64,000 nucleotides of DNA from Brachionus manjavacas (lineage: Eukaryota > Rotifera > Eurotatoria > Ploima > Brachionidae): positions 2,153,501 through 2,217,500 of the forward strand of contig JAHQIY010000010.1 in the NCBI GenBank assembly GCA_019054805.1, given 5' to 3'. Under the pieces are notes generated by a model, which was not told where the DNA came from, did no database searches, and saw nothing but the letters and a program-made list of their open reading frames with translations. This document shows, one piece after another, positions 42,616 through 54,395 of the stretch. The number at the start of each line of letters is the position of its first letter. Positions within the stretch are counted from its first letter, which is position 1. The position numbers were made by a program, and so were the translations under genes.

Positions 42616-45600
42616 ATGGCTCGTGAACCCGAGTTTGTGTTTGAGTATCTTAAACAGGTGGAATCGCTGGCCCATGACGTTCTCAGCGATAGACGTGACA
42701 TCATCGAACTGAATAAAAAGAGGGACAAAAACAGAGAAGCGACAAGGTAGGTTACACTTGTATCATTGCACTTACAGGGTTATTAGTGTTGTATTTTTCG
42801 ATATAATTTTTATCAAAATTTAATTGTAGTTGTTACTCTAGTTTAGCAAATTTTTCTTCCAAAAATGTATAACAAAAAATCTTCTTTCTCTATTTATCTA
42901 TACTATTTGTGAAAAATGAGCTGCTATCATTTGTGGTGCGACTGGATTTTCATACATAAATTCGGGCGATAATATTACCAAACCATAAAAATAGCAAATT
43001 ATACCACTAATTTAATAAGACAACCACAAATTAAATTTTCAAACACAGATTCAGTTTTCTTCCTCTAATCTAGTTATTTTACCAATTATTTTTATTTTAA
43101 ACCATATTAAAGCGAGGTAAAGCGATCACTTAAGATCTACACAAGTCATTTAAAGACTTAAATGAAATTGTCGAAGAAATCAAGAAAGGAAGAATTAAAG
43201 AAAGTTAATGGAATCTAGATATTCTAACTACCAGTTCAGCTATAATCAATTATAATAATAAAAGATTCGAAAATATCAAGAAATGTAAAATTTGTGGCAC
43301 GCAGTTGAATAAAAAAAAATTATTTAAATAAATATGAGCAATATTTTTTTTTTATTTAGTTATTTTTTATACTTCTTTTGATATTTTTTTATAAAATTTG
43401 CGATTATTGTAATCAAAATATGGTTTAAAATAAAAATTATTGGTAAAATAACTAGATTAGTGGAAAAAAACTGAATCTTGTGGTTACAGTTTACCATGGT
43501 CCCGAAAATTCTAATACAAAATTAAAAATATTAATAAAAATTTTTTATTAAGTTTAAAATTTTTACCATTTTTATTAAAAAAATGGGTTTTTTACAGCAG
43601 ATTTTTTTGCAAGTTTTAGAAGTTAAAAAAAAACAGTGTTTCATTTAGCAGTCCAGTTATAAATATTTTTCAATAAATTGATTATTTTAAATCAGATTGT
43701 ATGTTAATTTAGAATTAAAAATATAAATTTTACACTTAAAACTACCTAAACCACCACCACTAATTCAAAATTTTTAAAGGAGCTATGACACAATTTTAGC
43801 ATTTAAATAAAATGAATTAACAAATTGCAAAAAAAATTCCAATTAGAATATATCATAAAGACGAAAAATAAAAAAATCTTTAAATATTGATATTTTATTT
43901 TATCATTTATATTTCCTTGTTAATAAAAATTAATTTTTTTTTTGTTTAATTTAGTTAAAGATATTTTGTTTCTTGTTGCTTCATCTTCAAACTTTAAACA
44001 GCAGGGTTGTGAAGTTCGTTTCGATTCGATCTTTTCAATTCAGAAAAAATTAAATAACTTTTTTACTAAAAGAGATAATTTAGTTCTGTAAAATGCTTAA
44101 TTATAAGCTAATTTGCTTAATGCAGTAAAATAAGTCTCCAAAATACTCTACAATTTTCTGTATTTTGCACGCCATTAAAAAGTATTTCAATCAAGTATGC
44201 AATTGCATTGCAGAGTTTTTGCAAACAAAAAAAAAATTGAACTACGAACGAAATCGCCTTTTAAAAAAAAATTAAAAAAACATCTTATCATAAAATTTTT
44301 TATTTTTAAAGAATGTTCAAAAAGTACAAATTAAATTAAGAGAAAAATTCTTAGATATTTTAAATGATACCATGGCTTTCTACTGCAAAAAAAATTTTAA
44401 AAATACTTGGAAATAAAAGGTATATTTATAAAATCAGTAATATAAGATTTAACTAGATTTACTAAATATATGTAAAAAAAAATGTCCAAAAAATTAAAAT
44501 AAATTGGCACTTTTTAAAAAAAATTGAATTTTTTTTATCATTCAATTTTATTTCAAAATTATGTAAAAAAAAATTACCATAAATTAAGCAGATTTTGGTA
44601 AAATGTATTCAATTTAATGGTAAAAAATGACATAAAATGGTAAAATTTCAAAATTACATTAAACATTTAAAAAAGGTTATAATTGAAAATACAAAATAAA
44701 ACTATAGAAATTTTAAAGTTTTACTTCTCCTTCTTGGAGGTTAATTTTTTTAATAATAAATGATTAGATTTATATTAATTAATTAAGTTTGTATTAAACT
44801 AAAAGATTTTTTTTATATTACCATGCTTAATTTTTCACAGTGCTGAAACTTTTGAAAAAGCATAAAATTCATTAAAAATTAATCGTTCGGTTTTAAAAGC
44901 TAAATAATAAAAAACTATTAATTCAAAATTTTTAAAATTTTTCGAAAAATTGTCAAAATCGTCTCAATGTTTTGAAAAAAAAAAATTTCAATAAAATTCT
45001 AAAAATCAAAATAAAATTTGTGAACTAATTTATGAAATTTTGTTAAGATATGGGTTTAAAAATGAAAAAATGAAAAAAATAAAAAAAATAAAAAAATCTT
45101 CTCAAATTTTTATAATTTATAGAGGCAAATTAGAATTTTTAATATCCTAGGTCAAAATTTTTAAAAGCAATGTCAAGATTGATATGATAGTATTTTAAAT
45201 TTTTTCAAAAAGAACAGATTAAAATTAGGATGTAAAAGGTGTTGAATTTTTACCATAAAGTTGAATTTTTTTTTAAATCTAGAAGTTTATTTAAGAAATA
45301 ATAAATGAATTAATCTTGAAGCTAAATTAGAAGATTTTTTATTAAATCTTTTTTCAAAATTTAAAAATAATCCAATTTTACATGCGCTTTTCTAAATTCA
45401 CCATATTCAATTAATCAATATTTTTCCCACATTTTAATCTTAATGCTAAAATATTTTAAAAGAAGTTTTAATATGTTTTATGAATACATTTAGCTTACAA
45501 AATTCAAATAAATTCTTGATTCTTTACAGTGAATAGTAATTTATTTAAGCCAAATATTTTGCTTTTGCAAATTAAAAATTTTCTTTTAAAGTACTTAAAT

Positions 45601-45921
45601 ATTTAGAAAAAAGCTTTGTCATCATAATTCTAAATAAAAATAATTTTTAGGGCTTTGAAAAAAACAGGAGATAAAGACGAACCAGCTTGGTTGTGCTGCG
45701 GCAACCTATTCATAAATTTCACCCAACAACAAGCAAATTATTTACTTGAAAAAGACCAAAAGTCTTATGATGAGCAAATAAGCAAGTTGAACCAAGGCCT
45801 AAAGGCAAAAGTAAACAAACTTTACGAAGCAGAGAACAAGCCAGAGCTTAAGGGATACAATTTAATTCCATTAAACAAAGAGGAAAAACAGTCTTTATTT
45901 GACATGGTCGGAAACGATTAA
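42616..45921 (+). CDS. PDRG1: PDRG1-like prefoldin-family protein, two exons
   Basis: Exons 42616-42746 and 45651-45921, joined within an Arg codon, give 133 residues, the same length I recall for vertebrate PDRG1. Matching landmarks include a KRDKNREATRALKK stretch, CCGNLFINF, LEKDQKSYDEQISKLNQGLK and KPELKGYNLIPLN. PDRG1 is a beta-prefoldin-like subunit of the R2TP/prefoldin-like co-chaperone complex, known to respond to p53 and DNA damage in vertebrates. The intron is 2904 bp, very long for this region, and carries an inverted-repeat element (43049-43478). The gene lies between SHMT and 6PGL, all plus strand, at 155 and 87 bp spacing. Confidence 0.93.
43049..43478. mobile_element. Inverted-repeat element in the PDRG1 intron
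   Basis: Arms 43049-43106 and 43419-43478 are about 90% complementary, sharing CTAATCTAGTTATTTTACCA. The interior (about 310 bp) has mixed composition and no clear gene. MITE-like. Confidence 0.7.
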
Positions 45922-45954
45922 AACCAAAAAAAAATTTAAATTTTTCCCTTTTTT

Positions 45955-45988
45955 AATAAAATTTTTTTCATTTATTTGTTTAATTTAG
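45955..45988 (+). promoter_or_regulatory. PDRG1 poly(A) signal followed closely by a 3' splice-like site
   Basis: AATAAA (45955-45960) is followed 26 nt later by TTTGTTTAATTTAG (AG at 45987-45988), and the 6PGL ATG starts at 46009. No room exists for an independent promoter of usual size between PDRG1 and 6PGL. This suggests processing of a shared transcript. Confidence 0.5.
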
Positions 45989-46008
45989 AAATTTATTTAT
46001 TTCGTAAA

Positions 46009-46758
46009 ATGTCCGCAGCTGTTGTGTCAGAGGACCCTGCCAAAACTGTCAAGAACTTATGCAAGCACATAGTTCAAGCTATTGAGACTCTATCGCCAAA
46101 CAGAGAATTTATCACTATCGGTCTATCCGGTGGCAGCTTGATCAAGCAACTGTCTGACGAGTTGCCTAGCCACAAGGAAAAATTGGATTCTTACATACCA
46201 AAATTGAGATTTTTGTTCTGTGATGAACGATTTGTTCCTCTTGACCATGATGACTGCACCTATTACGGCTTTTTGAAGAATAATTTTTTCAAAAATTTGA
46301 ACATTCCTCCAGAAAATGTTTTCCCGATTAAAGCAGATGCTGAAAATGTGGAAAAATGTGCCGCAGACTATGAATCAAAGATGAAAAATTTGTTGAATTC
46401 AAATAAAGGTTTTGACATATTGCTTTTAGGAATTGGTCCTGATGGTCATACTTGCTCACTTTTTCCTGGACATAAATCATTCGTTGATGGTTCAAAAACA
46501 CAATCATTGGTTATTCCAGTTTGTGACAGTCCTAAGCCTCCGCCACAAAGAGTCACCCTTACCTTGCCTTTTATCAATAACTCAAGCTACTTGTTTTTCT
46601 GTGCTGTAGGCGAGAACAAGGCAAGTATGCTAAAAAAAATTTTAGAAGACAAAGATTTAGCGCTACCAAGTGCTAATGTTCGACCAGTTATTGCAGAAGG
46701 AGTCTTAAAATGGTTCATTGATCAAGCGGCTTCTAAAGATTTAAAAATTGAATACTGA
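46009..46758 (+). CDS. PGLS: 6-phosphogluconolactonase
   Basis: A single exon of 249 residues hydrolyses 6-phosphogluconolactone to 6-phosphogluconate, step two of the oxidative pentose-phosphate pathway, in the cytosol. Family blocks seen are ITIGLSGGSLIKQL, LRFLFCDERFVPLDHDDCTY, FPIKAD, FDILLLGIGPDGHTCSLFPG and RVTLTLPFIN. ATG at 46009 is chosen because it is the first methionine before the conserved domain and follows an acceptor-like AG by 20 nt. Intronless, unlike its neighbours. Last gene of the SHMT-PDRG1-6PGL cluster. Confidence 0.96.
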   Translation: MSAAVVSEDPAKTVKNLCKHIVQAIETLSPNREFITIGLSGGSLIKQLSDELPSHKEKLDSYIPKLRFLFCDERFVPLDHDDCTYYGFLKNNFFKNLNIPPENVFPIKADAENVEKCAADYESKMKNLLNSNKGFDILLLGIGPDGHTCSLFPGHKSFVDGSKTQSLVIPVCDSPKPPPQRVTLTLPFINNSSYLFFCAVGENKASMLKKILEDKDLALPSANVRPVIAEGVLKWFIDQAASKDLKIEY

Positions 46759-47339
46759 AATAAATAAATTTGCAGTTTAAAAATTTTTTTTTTGTCTTAA
46801 TTAATTTACTATTTTTTTTGATTTCTAATTTTCTAACAAGTAAATTTTTAATTAAATTCGTAATTTGAATTTTATTTGACGTCTTTTTTCTAAAATTAAA
46901 CAATTGTTAGATTATATCTTAAATGTCTTAAAAATATATCTTAATTATATCTTAAAAATTTTATCGTAAATGATAAAATTATTTTTTTTAATTTAGGTCA
47001 TTGAGTTTAGAACTCAATTGCAATTGAAAGAACGCTACAAGTTACATCAGATTGGTGCCAGTCGGAGGATGATGGACCATTTGTCCTGGCTATAACTTGT
47101 GGTCCGTTTAGATATTTTAGCGTATTCCCTCGTTCGATTATGCTGCACCACAAGTTAAAACACGTCTTTGGACCATGCCCCAAAGTACATCTCGCTCATG
47201 CTATAATGTTGTTAACTTTAAGCGCATGCTCTAGTAGCGTAATCACGCGTTTAGGTCCGCATCAAACACTTAGTTTAATCAAGACTCGATTTTAAACTAA
47301 AAAATATAAAATAATTTTTTTTAATTATGTGCAAAGTGT
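46759..47339. other. Noncoding stretch with a GC-richer 300-bp segment
   Basis: From about 47000 to 47290 base composition becomes balanced. AACTTGTGGT (47094-47103) and ACCACAAGTT (47147-47156) form a perfect 10-bp stem, and GGACCAT recurs at 47074 and 47182. No coding frame. Could be an ncRNA or a SINE-like scrap; unidentified. Confidence 0.4.
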
Positions 47340-48245
47340 TTAAGTATTGAACAGTTCAGAAAAAAAAGAAGAAATTTTTGGGTAACAATTACACAATGGA
47401 GTTGGGTATTCAACATACCTTGATTCAAAACCCGCTTTATATTCATTAACCAGCTTGATAATCAATCGAACAGAATGACCCAATACTCCCGCTACATATC
47501 TTTCGCTAAATTCAAAAAATCGATTCGAGACAGTTAAGAGTTTAATTTTGTCAAAGGCATCATGACGCTCAAGATTGGAATGAGTATCATATTTTAGTTT
47601 AAAATGGTCTACTTGAATGCTGATTTTTCCCAATTTTTTAAATAAGGAAGAAAAGATTATCAGCGGTTCGTTGATTTTTTCTAAAACCTGATTGCTCCTA
47701 AGTTAGTAATGAGTTTTGTTCTAAATTACTATAAAATCTTGAGGAGACGATCCGTTCTAAAAGTTTTCCTAGACGGCTTGTCACTACGATTGGTCGGTAG
47801 TTAGCTGGGCCTTGTGTTAAAATTTCTTTTTTAGGTATCAAAGCAGATTTCCATGCATTTGGTATTTTGCTTTCCCTTAGACTTAAACTGAAAAGATACA
47901 TAATGTCTTCTAGAATATTTTGAGGTATATTTTATAATATAAGATTGTGAATTTGGTCAGGTCCCGAAGCTGCTTCCTCTTTCTGCCTTTTTATCTCTGG
48001 TGTAATCTCCTTAAAGCTAAAAGGCTCGTCAAATTTACATTGATTTTCATAATTAAAAAACTCGATATTATAATCAATTATTTTTCTATCTTTTTAAGGA
48101 TTAATTAGATCGTTATTCGGACTAAAAGTTTTTTGAAAAATTCACCAAAAAAGGTAGTCTTTTCTTCATCAGTTCTAAGTTCATTATTATTAGAGATTAA
48201 AGTAGGTACTGATACAGATTCTTTCTTTGTTCGGAACTTATAAAT
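47340..48245 (-). pseudogene. LINE with internal deletion (RT start joined to C-terminus)
   Basis: Minus strand: EKTTFFGEFF (about 48150), a decayed segment, then LRESKIPNAWKSALIPKKE, ANYRPIVVTSRLGKLLERIV (about 47870-47740) and QSGFRKNQRTADNLFFL (about 47690). It jumps straight to the C-terminal blocks TVSNRFFEFSERY and GFESRYVEYPTPLCNCY (47530-47390). The RT palm, including the FADD site, is missing. Same family as 27555-27795. Confidence 0.8.
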
Positions 48246-48574
48246 TTTTTTCCAAAATGGTCTAATTGAATGCTGATTTAAATAAAATCAATTACACAAT
48301 TTTTTAAATAAAATCAGACCAGATTCGATTCCAAAAATTTTTTAAACTAATTCTTAACTCTGGAGTCATTTGGTTCAATTTTTTTTTGTATTTTGACAGC
48401 GAGTTTTTTGAAATATTCTTCTTATTTTTTCTATAGTACCGATTTGACAAGTGGATTTCTGGTAATTTTACGTAAATTTACGTAAATATACGTAAATTCT
48501 TCTTCAATTCTTCTTGAAAAAATAGAACTCATATACTTACAAATTCATTTAAACGGTCAGCTTCTTAATTTTTT
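48246..48574. other. Spacer between two opposed LINEs
   Basis: Contains a TTTACGTAAATTTACGTAAA patch at 48470-48500 similar to other ACGTAAA patches in the window. No gene. Confidence 0.5.
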
Positions 48575-51345
48575 ATACACATATCGAGCACCGAATCTAA
48601 AAGAACTACTGTTTCTTGATAAACTAGAGGACTTTATTCACTCACTAAATCTAAACGAACCTCTTTTCGTCATCGGAGACCTAAACATTGATTATAATGA
48701 TACCAATAATAATAATTTACGTAAATTTATAGACCACAATGACCTAATAAACTTTGTAAACAAACCTACCCGAATAGTTTCAAAGTTCTACAAAAAATCA
48801 AATGCGATTAGGCAATCATCAACTCTGATTGACGTTGTTTTACACAATGGAGATCTTATTGAAGCTACTGATGTAATTCACTGCCCATTTAGTGACCATC
48901 ACTTTGTTATCGCAAAATTGGATATCAAAAAACAGCCAAACACACTGAAACAGATCGAATGTAGAAATTTATCCTGTGAAAATATGCTGAAAATTAACGC
49001 CCTTATTGATGAGATAAACTTCAAACAAATGCGAGAATTTAGCGATATAAATCAAAAATGGATGCTTGTAAAAAACGAAATCAATTAAGTTATTGATAAA
49101 ATTGCGCCAATTCGTAAAATCAACTTAAAAAATGTAAATCAATTTCCCTGGTATGATGACGATCTAATAAAGCTTAAGCATCAAAAAAACTCAGCATACA
49201 AACGCTACACTAGAACTTATTCAAATGAAGATAAAGAAATTTATGAATATTTTAGCAACTCGTTCAAAAGCTATAACGATGAAAAGCTAATTGAGTACTT
49301 CAAAGATAAATCGTTGAGTGATTTTAAGAACTCGAAAAAATTTTGGCAATTTTACTCGACCAAAATTAACATAAAATCGGATAAATCACTTTCTGTACCG
49401 ATTAGCAATGTAAAATTAAATAACAAAGAATCGAAAGACAAAACTGAACTATGTTATATTTTTAATGGGTTTTTTACGTCAATCTAAACATCATCTGAGT
49501 GTTCAATTACTGAAGCATCAGACTTTATCGAAAATCAAATAATTGAGAAACAAACAAATGAAGACATGAATTTCAAATTCAGATTTACAACAGCTAGTGA
49601 AATTTGTGAGATACTTGGTACAATTTCATCATTGAGTGCACCAGGTATTAGTGGAATACCGATTAAATTATATAAACTTTCAACACCGAAACTAAAAACA
49701 ACATTAGCTTATCTAATGTTGTTCTCAATTTTGACCAGTTCAATTCCAAATGAATGGAAAACAGCTGTGGTTACACCCCTCTATAAGAAAAAGGGATCAA
49801 ATGATGATTTTAATAATTATCGTGCCATATCAATACTACCACCAGTAGCAAAATTATTCGAAAAATTAATACATAAACAAATACTCGATCATCTAAACAA
49901 TAACAAAATTATCTCAAATGATCAACATGGATTTAGGGCTAACCATAGTTGCGAATCAGCACTGCACGAAATTATTTCGGAAATTAACAAGGTCAGAAGT
50001 AAGCGCTTAAAAGGTCTTTTACTCTTCATTGATTTTAAAAAAGCTTTTGATACCGTCGATTCTCAATTACTTTTACTCAAACTCAAAAAGTATGGATTCT
50101 CGAACTCGGCTATAGACCTAATCAAAAGTTACATTGAAAACCGAGCACAATATGTCAGAATTGATGAATGTTTGTCTGATGAAATGGCCATAAAATTGGG
50201 AGAACCCCAAGGAAGTGTTTTGGGACCACTTCTTTTCCTAATTTTTATAAATGATATAGTCAACTATCTAAATAACTTTATGATGAAGCTATTTGCTGAT
50301 GACACAACTATTATAAAATCAGATAGTAATATGGAAAACCTAATCTTAAATTTTAATGATCAGATCAAAAGATTAGTTTGTTGGTGTAAATATAATCGAA
50401 TCGATGTGAATTGGAACAAAACTAAAGTAATGTTTGTAAATAATAAACGTAATATCAGTGTTCAAGATCAAATTACTATTGACAACAATCAGATTCAAGT
50501 GGTTGACAACTTTAAATTACTTGGCATTACAATAGATAATAAGCTAACTTTTATTAAACATGTATCTGAATTAAGAACGTCAATTAATAAACGTCTTTAT
50601 TCGATCGATAGATTATTTTATTTATCTCATAAAGTAAGGTTGCAATTCTTTAAATCGTTTATCTTACCTTACTTTGATTATTGCATGTCGTTTTCTATTT
50701 ATTTTTCCAAACGTACACTCCAAAAATTAGCAAATACTTATTATTATTGTATTTATAAACTCCTACACATTCAATTATCGATATCAAATTTGGAAGACTT
50801 TAAAAAGTTAAATATCAAATTAAGCGACTAAAATTTTAGAATGCTATCAACACAGATTGATAAAAAGAATAGCACGATTTATTTTCAAGATTTGTAATAA
50901 TCAACACTCACCAATTGGGCTAAAACAATCGTTGGTAAAAAATAAAGACCAAAAAGATATTACATACGACTTGAGAAATAAAAACAATTTTTTTATACCG
51001 TCGAAAGGGGTCTACAATGATCACATGGAGTCCACATTCGTTTCCTTTTACTCGAAATTCCTAAATGAGTTTTTGATTAAAGATTTGGATTTAGAACCTA
51101 ATCACTTCTGGAGGAGAATTGAAAACAACGTCAATTTGTATTCTTCAAAATTTTGTAAACTTTTTGTTAAATTTGATTTAAATTTTAGACTATATTACTT
51201 CTAAAAACAAAACTCTTACAAATACAAAACTTAATTTTTAATTTTATTTAACTGATTTACAAATAAATGAGTTCAATCGACCTTTAACAGGGCTTGACAC
51301 TAGTCTCTTCGATTGAATTGAAATATATATAATTGAAATATGTAA
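48575..51345 (+). mobile_element. Near-complete LINE (APE endonuclease plus RT), 5'-truncated
   Basis: The endonuclease part gives FVIGDLNIDYND, STLIDVVL and CPFSDHHFV (48660-48920). The RT follows: SAPGISGIPIKLY, NNYRAISILPPVAKLFEKLI, QHGFRANHSC, LLFIDFKKAFDTVD, EPQGSVLGPLLFLIFINDI and FADDTTIIKSD. A C-terminal domain runs to 51204. Stops at 49086 and 49485 and a frameshift near 50826 disable it. The 3' UTR ends with a stem between TTCAATCGA (51273) and TCGATTGAA, then an AT repeat near 51345. Type: CR1/L2/Jockey-like. It is the best-preserved LINE in the window and abuts the fossil at 51370. Confidence 0.9.
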
Positions 51346-51369
51346 GTAAAATTATATTATTCAGAATAA

Positions 51370-53345
51370 ATTTCTTTAAATTCTTCTTTCATTGAAGAAA
51401 GGTCATCACACTTTATGGTTTCCTGTGTGTCCAACAACTCGAACGTATCATCTATTTTTGAAAATTTTGTGACGTTTCTATTTGGAGTCTTTTCATTTTG
51501 GGGAGTTAACCAATTTTTTCCTTTTTTTATATTACGAAGCCAGTATTTGATTAAAATACATATTGAACAAATAATTAAAGTTGTAACTATTAAAAGATTC
51601 TATCTCTTTTAAAATGAAAAAGTTTTTTAGTAGGAGTAATGTGTGATCGAAGTTGAGGTTTTCGTTAACGCTTTTGAAATTAATTAGATGTTTTTGTCTA
51701 GTGGATTTGATTATTTTTTTTTTAGGTCCGTTTTTAATGATAACTTGGTTCTTCGTTTGGCAAAGTCACGACTTTCGTGCTGATCGTATGTTCATGGTCC
51801 GAAAAACTTTTAATTATTCCAGAGTTAGTCAAGAAACCTTTTAAAACTTTGTTTTTGAACTTAAATTCTACCGAAACGTCATTGAACAGTTGAGAACTAG
51901 GTATTTTAATTTCACTAATATTAACACAAGATGTTACGATCAATTCTCCAAAGTTGTTATAAATTAAGAGCTCGTTCTCAAGATTGTCCCTTGTTCTAAA
52001 AAATTCTTGGATTCGTCTTTTAAAAATTGAACTCAAATTTTTCAAAGAATCGCATAATCTTCTATGAATTTTATTAGTTGCTTTGGACATCATTTCCAGT
52101 AAAATAAAACTTTTGTAATCATATCCGTAAACATAACTGATGTTCGGCATTTTAGTCATTTTCGGATAAAGGTAATTTTTGTGACTTATTAAATAAAGTC
52201 CTTCGGTTGTTGTTATAAGCTTCATACCACATTCTCTTGTAGAACCATTAATATCGAAAATTTGATTCTCCGAAATCGCTATAGGTCCGCTTACATTCAA
52301 CTTCAAACTCGCTATGTACCTAAATGGACACTCGTGAATAATATCCTTTTCCCAAATTTATGTCGAACCTTCTACCTGGCAGAAAAAGTCTCTTGGCAAA
52401 CAACTTGATTCTCCCATAAAGTTTTTCGTTTGATGAATAACCTCTTATAGGTATTTTGTACGTAATGCAATGATATGATGAAAATGAAAGTTACTTTTGG
52501 TTCTTCGATACTTTTACAATTATTGTTTATACATTTCATTTCTGAGCGTAGCATTTTCACGTCACTATCAGTGCTAAACATTTTTCTCTAGAAAGTTTTT
52601 CATTTGTAACCATTCTTTCATGAATCCTTTGTCCAAAGAATGTTTCATTAGTTCTTACATCTATTTTCCTCGAGTGCACATAAAACCATATCCGTTTATA
52701 AAAAATGGAGTTTTTCAAGATCATTATATAATTCGGAGTTAAAGTTTGATCCGAACGTGTTGTAACTACAAAGACGACTGGTTGAATAAATTGGGCTATT
52801 GTCATTAAAAGTACGAAACTTAAAATTATCCTTCACGTTTTGTTCACAAAATGCTGGTCCCAGCGCAAGCAAAAAGGTAATAAATGTGAAAATCACTTTT
52901 AAGTCAGTTAGACTTCTTCAACCTCTTACCGTGTTTATTTAATTTTTGATGATTTTGCTCTTTAAGTATTGATCAATGCATTCCATTGATACGAAATTTG
53001 ACTCTCGAACCCAAGAGTTTTCGGTTTTTGGATAGTCAGACAATTTTACAAAATATTCTTTAATTCCTCTTCTTGTTCGATTCTTGATTATTTTTTCAAT
53101 TTCATAAGTAGCTCGGTCTTGTCCAGCGTTATCATGTACTACTTTCAATTTTTTGAGCCGGATGATGTATTTAGTTCTTTACCTTGATCATAATGAAGAA
53201 TATAATTACTTTTATTTGTTCTTCTTGAGATGGTGTAAGGTCCTCTGGATTTAGCCTCAAGTTTATCTTGCATAGCGGATACTCTAGTAAAGACTTTTGT
53301 TCCGAGTTCCATTGACCCGATTAACAAATTTTCGCTTTGTTCTGT
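51370..53345 (-). mobile_element. Fossil: integrase tail with chromodomain, then envelope-like gene
   Basis: Minus strand, in order: the integrase C-terminal SH3-like region (GTKVFTRVSAMQDKL, SRGPYTISRRTN; 53327-53150); a chromodomain (YEIEKIIKNRTRRGIKEYFV, TENSWVRESNF; 53110-52960); and an envelope-like gene from about 52896 with a signal peptide (MIFTFITFLLALGPAFC), a Cys-containing ectodomain (52800-51740) and a C-terminal transmembrane span with short tail (about 51600-51370). This fits an LTR retroelement with an envelope. The integrase core, RT and LTRs are not present here. Broken in several places. Confidence 0.7.
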
Positions 53346-53369
53346 TTTGATAATTTCTTTTAAAAATAT

Positions 53370-54105
53370 TTAAAGCTGATTTTCTATCAACCAGAACAAT
53401 TTTGGATTTAAAAAAAAAATTATTTTCACTATTTTCGATTTCTGAATTTTTCAACTATTCTTCATAGTTTTTTAAGATATTTTTATAATGGCTTGTAAAA
53501 TGAGACGAATTTTTAATAGTTTCCAGACTATCATTGGTAATCATTTCTTTTTCGTAAGAAAATCGTGAGATCTTTTTGAAGTCACACCTTCTTCTACAAC
53601 ACTTGAAAAATGATAAAAATATAAATTTCTCTTCATAATTTCTAATCGCATTACTGATAAAGTATATAAAACTTTTGAATCAATGTGTGGATTTTTGAAA
53701 ATATGAAATATATTTAAAAGATAGTTATTAAATTGCATTATTGAAATTGAATTTTGTAGCAACGTAAAGCAAAATATATAAAATTTCCCTCATTTGAATC
53801 AGTTTCAATTTTTTCTTTATAATTAATTTAAAAAAATGAGTGGAGCAAAGATGAATTCTTGTTTTAGGAATCAATAAATCAGCTTTATCTTTAGCATTTA
53901 AAAAACACCATTCGAGATAGTCTTTAATTGAAAACTTGTTAAAAACACTTAAAACTGCGTTTATTAATGTCCATGAAAAATCAGTAACAATAATTGGTGC
54001 GATTGAAAATTGTGTTTTTTTTGTTTTTTCTTCTAAATTATAGTAAATGAAGTGAAAGAAACTTGAAATCGATTTCGAACTTTGATCAGTTAAAATAAAC
54101 TCAGC
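53370..54105 (-). pseudogene. Transposase-like catalytic-region relic (MULE/NOF-like pattern)
   Basis: Minus strand encodes AEFILTDQSSKSISSFFHF, IAPIIVTDFSWTLINAVLSV, IHLCSTHFFKLI and later SHFTSHYKNILKNYEE. The VTDFS...LINAVL...LCSTHF order recalls transposase-like proteins common in invertebrate genomes with a DDE-type core. Family assignment is from memory and weak. It sits between a gag-like Gln-rich stretch and the integrase tail, so it may be captured or simply nested. Confidence 0.4.
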
Positions 54106-54395
54106 CTGCGGCCTGCGTTGCCTGTGGTTATTGGCGTTGCTGCTGTTGCTGGATCTGTTTCTAAAGCTGTTGTTGCTGCAGGAGCTCTTGCTGGGCCTGC
54201 TCCTCGTCGAGCTGTCATTGCAACGATCTTTAGCTATGTCCATGTGCACTGTCGAGCCGTTCACATTTACTTTCTGAAAATTAAAAAAAGTAGATTAAAG
54301 ATGCATGCAACTCGAGATTGAAATTAAAAAAATTGCATAAAATTTGAAAAATAAAATACTGAAATTTATCGAAAAAAAAGTGAATTAAATTTATT
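54106..54395 (-). pseudogene. Gln/Ser/Asn-rich 5' segment and repeat shared with 61.34 kb (fossil)
   Basis: CAG/CAA-rich sequence (54110-54230, minus) suggests a gag-type low-complexity coiled region. Its 5' flank, 54299-54395, matches 61343-61430 on the same strand at about 85-90% (TGAAATTTATCGAAAAA and ATGCATGCAA). The two regions thus derive from one element family. Confidence 0.45.
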
